The notes below the pieces were generated by a model. That model did not search any database. It was not told where the DNA came from and saw only the letters and a list, made by a program, of their open reading frames with translations. The position numbers and the translations under genes were made by a program. Of a stretch of DNA of 5,892 nucleotides, positions 1 through 5,514 are shown piece after piece; the first letter of the stretch is position 1, and every line of letters starts with the position of its first letter. The DNA is taken from assembly GCA_900764215.1 (NCBI GenBank), contig CAAFNI010000160.1, positions 1 through 5,892 on the forward strand. Reading direction: 5' to 3'. The stretch comes from an uncultured Sutterella sp. Its GTDB lineage: Bacteria; Pseudomonadota; Gammaproteobacteria; Burkholderiales; Burkholderiaceae_F.

Positions 1-1
1 C

Positions 2-1036
2 TCGAAGCTCGTCTGGCCGATGCTCTCCCGCGCCCATCTCGTCACCGGCGAAACGAAGCCGGGCGGCGGCCAGCTCGCGAAGACCCTTCTCGCCAAGGCC
101 AAGTCCCTCGGCGTCGAGGTCCGCATGAACACCAAGGCCGTGGCGCTCCTCTCCGACGAAAAGACGGGCGCCGTCAACGGCGTTCGCATCAAGACGAAGG
201 AAGGCCTCTCCGACGTCCACTCCAAGTTCGGCGTCGTGATCGCCACCGGCGGCTTCTCCGCCAACCAGGCCATGGTGACGCAGTACATCGGCTCGGGCGG
301 CGCCAAGATGCCGATCCGCGGCTCGCGCATCATCGCAGGCGAAAACATCAACCTGACGGCTCCCTTCATGCCGAAGGTCGTCAACGTCGACCAGTACCAC
401 TGCGGCCCGATCTACGGTCCCACGGGCGCCAACCCGCTCAACATCGTCAACAACGGCATCTGCGTCAACGAAAAGGGCGAACGCTTCACCGACGAAGGCC
501 AGACCTACGTGCAGATGTCGCGCGACGTCGCCGCCATGACGAAGACCAACTTCGCCTACATGATCGTCGACCAGGCCGGCCACGACGTGCCCATCCTCGC
601 CAACGACTGGGAATCCTACAAGCGCACGGGCGCTCCGGTCTATGTCGGCCAGACGGTCGAGGAAGCCGCCAAGAAGGCGGGCCTCCCCGAAGCCGCCGTC
701 GCGAAGACGGTCAAGGCCTACAACGAAGCCGTCGCCGCCGGCAAGGGCAGCACGCTCACTCCGACGAACACGCTGCCCAAGGCCCGCACGGTTGAAAAGG
801 CGCCCTTCTACATCGTGCCCTTCCAGGGCGGCATGACGGCCACCTTCGGCGGCCCGCTCATCAATACGAAGGGCCAGGTGCTTGATACGGAAAACCGCGT
901 CATCGACGGTCTCTTCGCCATCGGCAACGCCGCCGGCGGCCTCTTCTACGACAACTACATCGGCGGCGCGCAGCTCACGAGCGCCGCGGTCTACGGCATC
1001 GTCGTCGCGGACTTCCTCAAGGGCAAGAAGAAGTAA
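2..1036 (+). CDS. FAD-dependent flavoprotein, flavocytochrome c / fumarate reductase-like family (5' end outside window)
   Basis: This is the C-terminal part of a flavoprotein that would reduce or dehydrogenate a small organic acid or similar compound using FAD. The frame is open to the left edge, so the N-terminal dinucleotide-binding fold is outside. Counting from the Met at 20, visible signatures are ATGGF (residues 75-79), the GERFTDE segment (153-159) followed by an SRD (167-169) that by eye matches the region of the catalytic Arg in fumarate reductases, TFGGP (275-279), and the C-terminal FAD-contacting stretch GLFAIGNAAGG (297-307) and IGGAQLTSAAVYG. The usual HHTMGG and NRLGG motifs that bind C4-dicarboxylates read MTATFGG and NYIGG here, so fumarate is probably not the substrate. 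Codons are strongly C/G-ending, which suggests good expression. It ends in KGKKK before a terminator. Family is confident; substrate is unknown. Confidence 0.9.
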   Translation, partial: SKLVWPMLSRAHLVTGETKPGGGQLAKTLLAKAKSLGVEVRMNTKAVALLSDEKTGAVNGVRIKTKEGLSDVHSKFGVVIATGGFSANQAMVTQYIGSGGAKMPIRGSRIIAGENINLTAPFMPKVVNVDQYHCGPIYGPTGANPLNIVNNGICVNEKGERFTDEGQTYVQMSRDVAAMTKTNFAYMIVDQAGHDVPILANDWESYKRTGAPVYVGQTVEEAAKKAGLPEAAVAKTVKAYNEAVAAGKGSTLTPTNTLPKARTVEKAPFYIVPFQGGMTATFGGPLINTKGQVLDTENRVIDGLFAIGNAAGGLFYDNYIGGAQLTSAAVYGIVVADFLKGKKK

Positions 1037-1085
1037 GCCCTGACTGAAGCGGCGTCATCCCTTGACACCCTTCAAGCACTTCTCC

Positions 1086-1126
1086 GGCACGGGATCCTTC
1101 ACGCACAGTGGTTCCCGTGCCTTTTT
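1086..1126 (+). terminator. Rho-independent terminator of the flavoprotein gene
   Basis: A perfect 9-bp stem, GGCACGGGA (1086-1094) with TCCCGTGCC (1113-1121), is followed directly by five T's (1122-1126). After one T-T mismatch, two further C-G pairs can form inside the loop. It lies 50 bases after the flavoprotein stop codon, so it should end that transcript and marks the gene as last in its operon. Confidence 0.88.
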
Positions 1127-1149
1127 GCATGAGCCCAAGACCGCCTGTT

Positions 1150-1203
1150 GAACGCCGAAACAGAATGCTCCACAAACGCGGTTTAAAAGTGCTCCACCCG
1201 CCA
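1150..1203. mobile_element. Possible remnant of an IS21-type element end (direct repeats)
   Basis: The octamer TGCTCCAC occurs at 1166-1173 and again at 1190-1197, 24 bases apart. On the minus strand this reads GTGGAGCACTTTT, about a dozen bases, then GTGGAGCATT. Repeated GTGGAGCA-type boxes near a terminal TG are the style of IS21-family ends, which carry multiple short repeats, and a TG occurs at 1203-1202 on the minus strand. The array directly abuts the broken end of the antitoxin gene. No istA/istB-like coding sequence is present, so at most the tip of an element survives. The family assignment is from memory of the pattern and is tentative. Confidence 0.33.
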
Positions 1204-1274
1204 ATCGACGAGCAAATCCTTCATTTACTCGTCGACATCGTCTGCGTCTTCCCTAAACCGGGATCCGCCTTCAT
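1204..1274 (-). pseudogene. Scrambled C-terminal tail of the RelB/DinJ-type antitoxin
   Basis: Antitoxins of this family usually continue past the AIEE segment with an acidic tail ending in something like DxVDELMKDLL. Here the annotated frame stops at 1271, but the next frame reads MKADPGLGKTQ (from 1274 down to 1242), and the third frame then reads DDVDE, a TAA stop, and MKDLLVD (1242 down to 1204). Stitched together they give a believable family tail, so the end seems to have suffered two frame shifts and a stop (or one small rearrangement). The tail normally wraps the toxin, so toxin neutralisation is probably lost. This rests on reading three frames by eye. Confidence 0.55.
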
Positions 1275-1462
1275 GCGCCTTCCTCGATCGCCTCAAGCGT
1301 TTCTGCGTTCGGTGCGATGTCAAACGGCAACCGCTGCTCCCGCACGCACTGCCGCACAAAAAGCACGATGGCCTCCTCTACCGTCAAGCCCTGCTCGGCG
1401 CAGAGAGCCTCGAACTGGCGCAAAAGTTCGGCATCGATCGTAAAGGTGAGAGTCGATTCCAT
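1271..1462 (-). CDS. RelB/DinJ-type antitoxin, short form with broken C-terminus
   Basis: A 63-residue protein with the layout of RelB/DinJ antitoxins: a beta strand STLTFTID (3-10) that would form the ribbon of a ribbon-helix-helix DNA-binding dimer, helix one (12-25), helix two (27-43), and the hallmark REQRLPFDI (41-49) followed by PNAETLEAIEE. Such proteins repress their own operon and neutralise a RelE/YafQ-type RNase toxin through the C-terminal tail. Family members are usually about 80-100 residues, and this one ends where the toxin-binding tail should begin. The start is ATG at 1462, with an AGGG about 11 bases upstream. It lies 32 bases after the GNAT gene in the same direction. No toxin gene follows, only possible IS debris. 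It may still bind DNA, but as an orphan. Confidence 0.75.
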   Translation of the reverse strand: MESTLTFTIDAELLRQFEALCAEQGLTVEEAIVLFVRQCVREQRLPFDIAPNAETLEAIEEGA

Positions 1463-1494
1463 GACTGAAAAACCCTAAAAAGCGATTGATCGAT

Positions 1495-2001
1495 TCATCC
1501 GCCGCGTCTCGGCGCAGGCTTCTCTTCCGGAGGCTGCGTGTTCGGGCAAGCGGCAGACGCCAGACTTCTTTGCAAATAGATCATGTCGACCAATTGAACG
1601 CCGCACTCAAAAATCGGATGGTCGTAGTTGTCAACGAAGAAGTTTTTGATGCTGTGAGTGCGAACGAATTCGCATCTCTCGTAAAACGGAACGGTCAGAG
1701 GACTGTCTCCCGTTCCGACCTGCAAAATGGCATACCGCCCTTTATAGCGATTGACGAGAAACTCTATCAAGGCCTTCCCGTATCCCTTTCCCTGATGTTC
1801 GGGAAGGACGGCGATGTTCTTGATCTCGAGAATGCCGTTGCCCTCGTCGGTGACGACGCACTCGGCCTTTGCGCCATGATCGAGCAGCACGTACATCGTC
1901 CCGCTTTCGAGATATCTGTCGATCATGTCTTCCTGCTCGTCGGCAAGCAGCAAGAGCGGAAGATAGCGCTTCTTGTCTTCACGAACTTCTATGATTTTCA
2001 T
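1495..2001 (-). CDS. GNAT family N-acetyltransferase
   Basis: A 168-residue acetyl-CoA-dependent acyltransferase. Motif A is clear: NIAVLPEHQGKGYGKAL (62-78), with the acetyl-CoA pyrophosphate loop QGKGYG (70-75). It is followed by the strand AILQVGTGDS (91-100), FYERCEFV (106-113, motif B) and a tail FFVDNYDHPIFECG...DMIYL typical of a YvbK-like small GNAT subgroup, whose substrate is not known. The last ~20 residues are Pro/Glu/Arg-rich and probably disordered. I prefer ATG 2001 because family proteins begin near MKIIEVRE; the frame also opens at TTG 2034 and ATG 2022, and none of the three has a strong ribosome binding site. It runs in the same direction as the antitoxin downstream, but does not look like a TacT-type GNAT toxin. 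Confidence 0.85.
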   Translation of the reverse strand: MKIIEVREDKKRYLPLLLLADEQEDMIDRYLESGTMYVLLDHGAKAECVVTDEGNGILEIKNIAVLPEHQGKGYGKALIEFLVNRYKGRYAILQVGTGDSPLTVPFYERCEFVRTHSIKNFFVDNYDHPIFECGVQLVDMIYLQRSLASAACPNTQPPEEKPAPRRGG

Positions 2002-2034
2002 GTCTGGCGAAGGGTGATGCATCCACAAACTCAA

Positions 2035-2193
2035 TCATAGAGCATTGATGCGGCCCGGCCGTCCCGCGGCCGCCGGATCCCAGGCCGCCAAGTGCATGAA
2101 ACAGACGTTTCGGCAAGCGGCATTCGTACGTCGGGATAGAGCGTGAAACCCGACATTCCCATTGATCAACTGGCGTTTTTCCTCGCTTCGGCC
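2035..2193. other. Intergenic spacer with GC-rich inverted repeats
   Basis: The 159 bases between the GNAT start and the ATPase stop hold no credible gene. Two weak structures are visible. GCGGCC (2050-2055) pairs with GGCCGC (2068-2073) in a very GC-rich patch, and GTCGGG (2130-2135) pairs with CCCGAC (2149-2154) around a 13-base loop. Neither is followed by a T run on the minus strand, so I do not call a terminator, and no convincing promoter for the GNAT gene was found. Confidence 0.4.
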
Positions 2194-3537
2194 TCAAAGC
2201 ACGCAGGCCATGTAGTACGGCAGGTACGCCACGCCGCCCTCGCGCTTGAGGTCGCCCTGATGAAGGACGATGCCGTCGCCGATCCGCTTGCCGAACATCT
2301 CCTTGAAGCGCTCGAGCGAGCTGATGCGTGAAGACGAGTCGACCCAAATCGGCACGGTCCTTTCGTTTCGGCGAATCAAAAAGTCCGCCTCCAAGGTTTT
2401 CTTTCTCGTCGCCGGATTACGTTCGAGATAGAAATACGCCCGATGGCCATTGGAACGAAGACATTGGGCGACAAGGTTCTCAATGAGCATTCCTTCGTTC
2501 ACCTGAAGGCGGTCAAGCAGAATGTGCTTGCAGAGTTCGTTCTCAAGAATGGGCCGATCCTTGAATGCAAGTGTGATCAACAACCCGGTATCAATCAAAT
2601 AGCATTTGAAAGACGGGATACTCATGAACATGTTCAGCGCGGCGCCCGGATCGTCAACGCCGCTGGCGATATTGACGATCATGGCCCTGTCCAACCAGCG
2701 AATCGGACCTTGGTACTCGCGAATTCTCGCGTTGGGATTGATGTGCGAAATCACAAACCGCTTGTCGCGCTTAGACAGTTCAGCCGGGATTCTGAAAAAG
2801 AAGTTCGAGACAAGCTCGGGACGCTCGGCATTCTGATCCTCCATGTCGTCGCAGTAGAGGCTGATGATCTGCCGCTTGACGTGGTCAACCTTGTCGTAAT
2901 CCCTCGATTCCACAAACTGCTTGACCGCCTGCGGCATGCCGCCCACCATCATGTATTCCCGAAAGGACTGCATGATCGGGCGATGGAGCTCCTTCATGGG
3001 CTTCATAGCCTCGTAGTGGCTCCGAATCAGCGGGACGGTCATGCGGTCGCCCTGCGCCCAAAGGAATTCCTCAAAGTCCATCGGAAGCACTTCCAGAGGG
3101 TATTCCTCCGACGGGATCAACATATTCTTGCTGCGCTTCACTACGGGCGCGAGCGAGCCCGTTTCCAGGATGTCGTAGCGCCCGTCCTCGAGCAGCGTCT
3201 TCACGGCCTGGCGCGCCTGAGGAAACAATTGGATCTCGTCAAGGATGATCAGAGATTCGCGCTCGTGCAAGTATGTCCGATAGAGGAGCTGCAGTACCGC
3301 GTAGAGGTTGTCCAGATCCCTCAGGCTGTTGACGAACAGATCCTTGACCTCGTCACCCGCCCGGTCAAACCTCACAAGGATGTAAGTCTTGTACGCCTCG
3401 CGGCCGAGCTTTTCAGCGAGCGTCGTTTTTCCGACGCCTCGAGCGCCTTTGAGAAAAAGCGCATAGTCGGGTGCAAGGGTCTCCTTCCACTCCAACATGG
3501 CCTTGTAGACTTTCCTCTCATACTCAATGGCTTTCAC
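2194..3537 (-). CDS. AAA family ATPase, AAA_14 plus DUF4143 architecture, with altered ExK motif
   Basis: A 447-residue P-loop ATPase of a family common in gut bacteria whose cellular role is not established. Walker A is GARGVGKT (31-38), Walker B LIILDE (96-101), and a sensor-like ETGS (125-128) is followed by the family signature IPSEE (141-145) and PMDFEEFLWA (152-161). GGMPQAV (199-205) leads into the DUF4143-type C-terminal half with YLIDTGLL (313-320) and IENLVAQ (352-358). The last part resembles a PD-(D/E)xK fold: EADFLI (383-388) is present, but the usual PIEVKS reads PIWVDS (396-401), so both residues of ExK are gone and nuclease activity is unlikely. The start is GTG at 3537, with AGGG seven bases upstream. 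It is divergent from the second ATPase. Length is normal and the frame is intact. Confidence 0.9.
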   Translation of the reverse strand: MKAIEYERKVYKAMLEWKETLAPDYALFLKGARGVGKTTLAEKLGREAYKTYILVRFDRAGDEVKDLFVNSLRDLDNLYAVLQLLYRTYLHERESLIILDEIQLFPQARQAVKTLLEDGRYDILETGSLAPVVKRSKNMLIPSEEYPLEVLPMDFEEFLWAQGDRMTVPLIRSHYEAMKPMKELHRPIMQSFREYMMVGGMPQAVKQFVESRDYDKVDHVKRQIISLYCDDMEDQNAERPELVSNFFFRIPAELSKRDKRFVISHINPNARIREYQGPIRWLDRAMIVNIASGVDDPGAALNMFMSIPSFKCYLIDTGLLITLAFKDRPILENELCKHILLDRLQVNEGMLIENLVAQCLRSNGHRAYFYLERNPATRKKTLEADFLIRRNERTVPIWVDSSSRISSLERFKEMFGKRIGDGIVLHQGDLKREGGVAYLPYYMACVL

Positions 3538-3544
3538 GTTTGCG

Positions 3545-3548
3545 CCCT
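3545..3548 (-). promoter_or_regulatory. Ribosome binding site supporting a GTG start for the first ATPase
   Basis: On the minus strand AGGG lies seven bases before the GTG at 3537-3535. This supports the rarer GTG start over the internal Met at residue 14, which would cut off the conserved first helix containing YERKVYKAMLEWK. Confidence 0.6.
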
Positions 3549-3703
3549 ACTTTCAGCGGTCGTTTTTCACGATTGCGCGCCATGTGCGGCCACGCTTTTT
3601 CACATTTGCGACAAAGCCCGCGTTCCGGTCAAGGCTCGCCTCCGGCATCGCCGGCTGCCCGCTAAGGATGACGGCGGCCAAATGCCCGTTCCTGATGGAA
3701 CAA

Positions 3704-3733
3704 GGGCCGCCGATTTGGTTGCATCGGCGGCCC
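3704..3733. repeat. Perfect 11-bp inverted repeat (orphan hairpin)
   Basis: GGGCCGCCGAT (3704-3714) and ATCGGCGGCCC (3723-3733) are exact reverse complements around an 8-base loop. The stem is strong enough for an intrinsic terminator. On the minus strand it is followed only by TTGTT, and no gene on either strand ends close by. It may be a terminator left by a deleted gene, a leader structure for the leftward ATPase (about 165 bases before its start), or a protein-binding site. Confidence 0.7.
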
Positions 3734-3850
3734 AAGGCTTCTCTGAGTCATTTCAGAATCGTTACCAATCCCATCCTTCTCGAATCATGCGCCCCTCCGT
3801 CAAAACAATTGTCACTTCTGTAAATATAGCGTATCGCAGGCGAATCGCGT

Positions 3851-3878
3851 CATTCGTCTGGCTTCATTTGTCTGGCCT
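3851..3878 (+). repeat. 14-bp tandem duplication
   Basis: CATTCGTCTGGCTT (3851-3864) is followed directly by CATTTGTCTGGCCT (3865-3878), with 12 of 14 positions identical. It sits just before the longer 15-bp repeat array and may reflect the same slippage-prone leader. Confidence 0.6.
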
Positions 3879-3897
3879 GCATGAAGGCGCAAGCCCC

Positions 3898-3993
3898 AGC
3901 CCTTAGAACTGCGGATTATAGTACGCCATATTATAGAATTGCGGTTTATAATACGGAGTATCATAAAGTTGCGGATCATAATACGCGAACATT
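3898..3993 (+). repeat. Array of 15-bp / 30-bp AT-rich tandem repeats in the leader of the second ATPase
   Basis: Three imperfect 30-bp units lie at 3904-3933, 3934-3963 and 3964-3993 (23/30 identities between the first two, 18/30 between the second and third). Each splits into two related 15-bp halves: GGATTATAGTACGCC, ATATTATAGAATTGC, GGTTTATAATACGGA, GTATCATAAAGTTGC, GGATCATAATACGCG (3913-3987), with a degenerate copy on each side. Units one and three have loose dyad symmetry, GCG...TATA/CATA...CGC, as in operators. Because the period is a multiple of three the reading frame stays open, giving pentapeptide-like repeats if translated. The array ends immediately before the ribosome binding site, so an operator or leader role for the ATPase gene is the simplest reading. 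Confidence 0.85.
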
Positions 3994-3994
3994 T

Positions 3995-3998
3995 AGGG
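3995..3998 (+). promoter_or_regulatory. Ribosome binding site that decides the start of the second ATPase
   Basis: AGGG is placed five bases before ATG 4004, where the conserved MSNVEFFGRTGEL begins. The in-frame ATG at 3881 has no comparable site, and would translate the tandem repeat array as a 41-residue extension. Confidence 0.65.
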
Positions 3999-4003
3999 TG
4001 ATC

Positions 4004-5428
4004 ATGAGTAACGTTGAATTTTTTGGACGAACCGGCGAACTTGAAACTCTGCAGGATGCGTACGAAAGCCCAACGGCCGAGATGGCGATCATTTACGGTC
4101 GACGACGCATCGGGAAGACGGCGCTGATCCGGAAGTTCTGCGAAGGAAAACCCGTGTTCTTCTACACGGCAAGGGCCTGGAAAGATGACTTTCAGCTTGA
4201 GGAGTTCTCACAGGCCGTCGGCTCTTTCAACCACAATCCTCAGCAACGCTTCCTCGACTGGCCCGCGGCGCTGCGTGCGCTGACCGTTCAACCATGCGAC
4301 ACCCGCCGAGTCGTCGTCATCGACGAATTTCAATACATTGCGAAGGAGCGTCCGAGCATTCTTTCTGAGCTTCAGGTGCTCTGGGATGAAGAGCTTTTGC
4401 GCAAAAACCTTTTCCTCATCCTCTGCGGCAGTGCCGTCTCCTTTATCGCCAAGGAAGTCTTGGGCGAGAAGAATCCCTTGTATGGAAGAGCCCGCACCAT
4501 CATGAAGGTGCGCCCGTTGCCATTCGCAACGACGGCTCAATTCGTCCCCGACTGCACCGCCGAGGACGTCTTCCGCGGCTACGCCGTTTTGGGCGGCATC
4601 CCGTATTTCTGGCAAGGCATGAATCCTCAACGCTCCCTCACCGAAAACCTTGCAGCCAATATTCTCAGAGAAAGCGGCTTTCTCAATGATGAGGCCCAAT
4701 CCGTCCTGAGGCAGGAGTTCCGGGATCCTGCGACATACAACGCGATTCTGCAAGCCATCGCCTTTGGCGCAACGACCCGAAACGAAATCGCCCAAAAGAG
4801 CCTGGTGGATTCCCGCAACCTTTCGAAGTACCTCACGGTGCTCGAGGACATGGATTTGATCGAACGAGAGTTTTCGGTCTTTTCCGGTGCCGGCGATCTG
4901 AGCAATGCCTCCAGGGGGCTGTATCGCATAGCGGACAACTATTTGAAGTTTTGGTTCCGCTTTCTCGCGAAGAATCCTGTGCCCATCATGACTCGAGCCG
5001 AAGCATTGTCAGAGTGGCACGCATCGGTTGAGCCTTTCTTCTCCGAATTCGCTTCCGAGGCATTCGAGGAGGTTTGCCGCCAATACCTGATTCGCCAGCG
5101 ACATGCCGGACAACTCCCTTTCCGCCCGACTGAACTGGGACGCTGGTGGGACAAGAATGCCGAGATCGACATCGTGGCCGCCGACCATGAGCGCCGTCAC
5201 TGCTTGGTCGGCGAATGCAAGTATCGAAATGAGAAGGTCGGCCTGAAGGTCTTCCGTTCGCTGCAGGCGAAATGCGCCCGGCTACCGGTGCACGACGATG
5301 CCGTTTTCCACTACTGGCTCTTTTCCCGGAGCGGCTTTGAGGATCCCGTCAAGGCGCTCGCCGAGCGGGATCCCTACCTGCACCTTGTGGGCATGGATGA
5401 GCTGCTCGACGCAGCGGTACCCGTCTGA
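4004..5428 (+). CDS. AAA ATPase, archaeal ATPase_2 plus DUF234 architecture, with intact D...ExK motif
   Basis: A 474-residue P-loop ATPase of the archaeal-ATPase type, widespread in archaea and anaerobic gut bacteria and without an established function. The start FFGRTGELETL (6-16) is the family box. Walker A is GRRRIGKT (32-39), Walker B VVVIDE (103-108), sensor 1 LCGSAVSF (140-147) and LYGRART (159-165) gives a conserved Arg region. Residues about 245-290 form a winged-helix-like segment (TRNEIAQKS...LSKYLTVLEDMDLIERE). The DUF234-type tail follows: YRIADNYLKFWFRF (307-320), then WWDKNAEIDIV (381-391) and GECKY (403-407). D389, E404 and K406 fit a PD-(D/E)xK nuclease-like site and are all present. 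The start at 4004 is chosen for its ribosome binding site and family alignment. It is divergent from the other ATPase and uses a tandem-repeat leader. Confidence 0.9.
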   Translation: MSNVEFFGRTGELETLQDAYESPTAEMAIIYGRRRIGKTALIRKFCEGKPVFFYTARAWKDDFQLEEFSQAVGSFNHNPQQRFLDWPAALRALTVQPCDTRRVVVIDEFQYIAKERPSILSELQVLWDEELLRKNLFLILCGSAVSFIAKEVLGEKNPLYGRARTIMKVRPLPFATTAQFVPDCTAEDVFRGYAVLGGIPYFWQGMNPQRSLTENLAANILRESGFLNDEAQSVLRQEFRDPATYNAILQAIAFGATTRNEIAQKSLVDSRNLSKYLTVLEDMDLIEREFSVFSGAGDLSNASRGLYRIADNYLKFWFRFLAKNPVPIMTRAEALSEWHASVEPFFSEFASEAFEEVCRQYLIRQRHAGQLPFRPTELGRWWDKNAEIDIVAADHERRHCLVGECKYRNEKVGLKVFRSLQAKCARLPVHDDAVFHYWLFSRSGFEDPVKALAERDPYLHLVGMDELLDAAVPV

Positions 5429-5514
5429 TCGGCGGCGACGGCAACTCGGCAATCAGTGGAAATCGGCTCTCTTGTCGTCGCCGCTTCGCTGAAATAAACG
5501 TTTCGCGCAGTTGA
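5429..5514. other. Spacer with a long-loop inverted repeat after the second ATPase
   Basis: GCGGCGACG (5432-5440) and CGTCGCCGC (5476-5484) are perfect 9-bp reverse complements starting 4 bases after the stop codon, but the loop is 35 bases and no T run follows. It might reduce readthrough or protect the 3' end of the ATPase message; it is not a standard terminator. No gene is seen in this stretch. Confidence 0.4.

Larger units (their letters stand above)
3538..3897. other. Divergent intergenic region between the two ATPase genes
   Basis: About 360 bases without a credible gene. The open frames here have no recognisable domain and poor codon use. The region must hold the promoters of both divergent genes. 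A TTGTCA at 3809-3814 could be a -35 box for the rightward gene, but the best -10 at 17-bp spacing is only TATCGC (3832-3837), so I do not call it. An orphan hairpin and a short tandem duplication are listed separately. The AT content rises from about 3780 toward the second gene. Confidence 0.5.

Noticed and set aside
1271..2001. GNAT plus ribbon-helix-helix protein as a TacA/TacT-type toxin-antitoxin pair
   Set aside because: The gene order is reversed (GNAT first), the antitoxin is of the RelB/DinJ rather than the DUF1778 type, and the GNAT resembles the YvbK-like group rather than the tRNA-acetylating toxins.
2130..2154. Hairpin as terminator of the first ATPase
   Set aside because: The stem is only 6 bp with a 13-base loop, and no T run follows on the minus strand.
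2443..3906. A 487-codon open frame on the + strand opposite the first ATPase, longer than the ATPase itself
   Set aside because: Its translation shows no recognisable domain and is His/Arg/Val-rich in the manner of an antisense shadow, whereas the minus strand has a full set of ATPase motifs and a well-placed ribosome binding site.
3947..3952. TATAAT as a -10 promoter box for the second ATPase
   Set aside because: It matches the consensus exactly, but no -35-like hexamer lies 16-18 bases upstream and similar cores recur every 15 bases as part of the repeat, so the match alone is not evidence of a promoter.
3898..3993. CRISPR-like array
   Set aside because: The 30-bp units are directly adjacent and imperfect, with no spacers between them and no cas genes nearby.
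3881..4003. ATG at 3881 as start of the second ATPase, adding 41 residues with pentapeptide-like repeats
   Set aside because: There is no ribosome binding site at 3881, while 4004 has AGGG five bases upstream and coincides with the family's usual N-terminus. The extension is just the translated DNA repeat.
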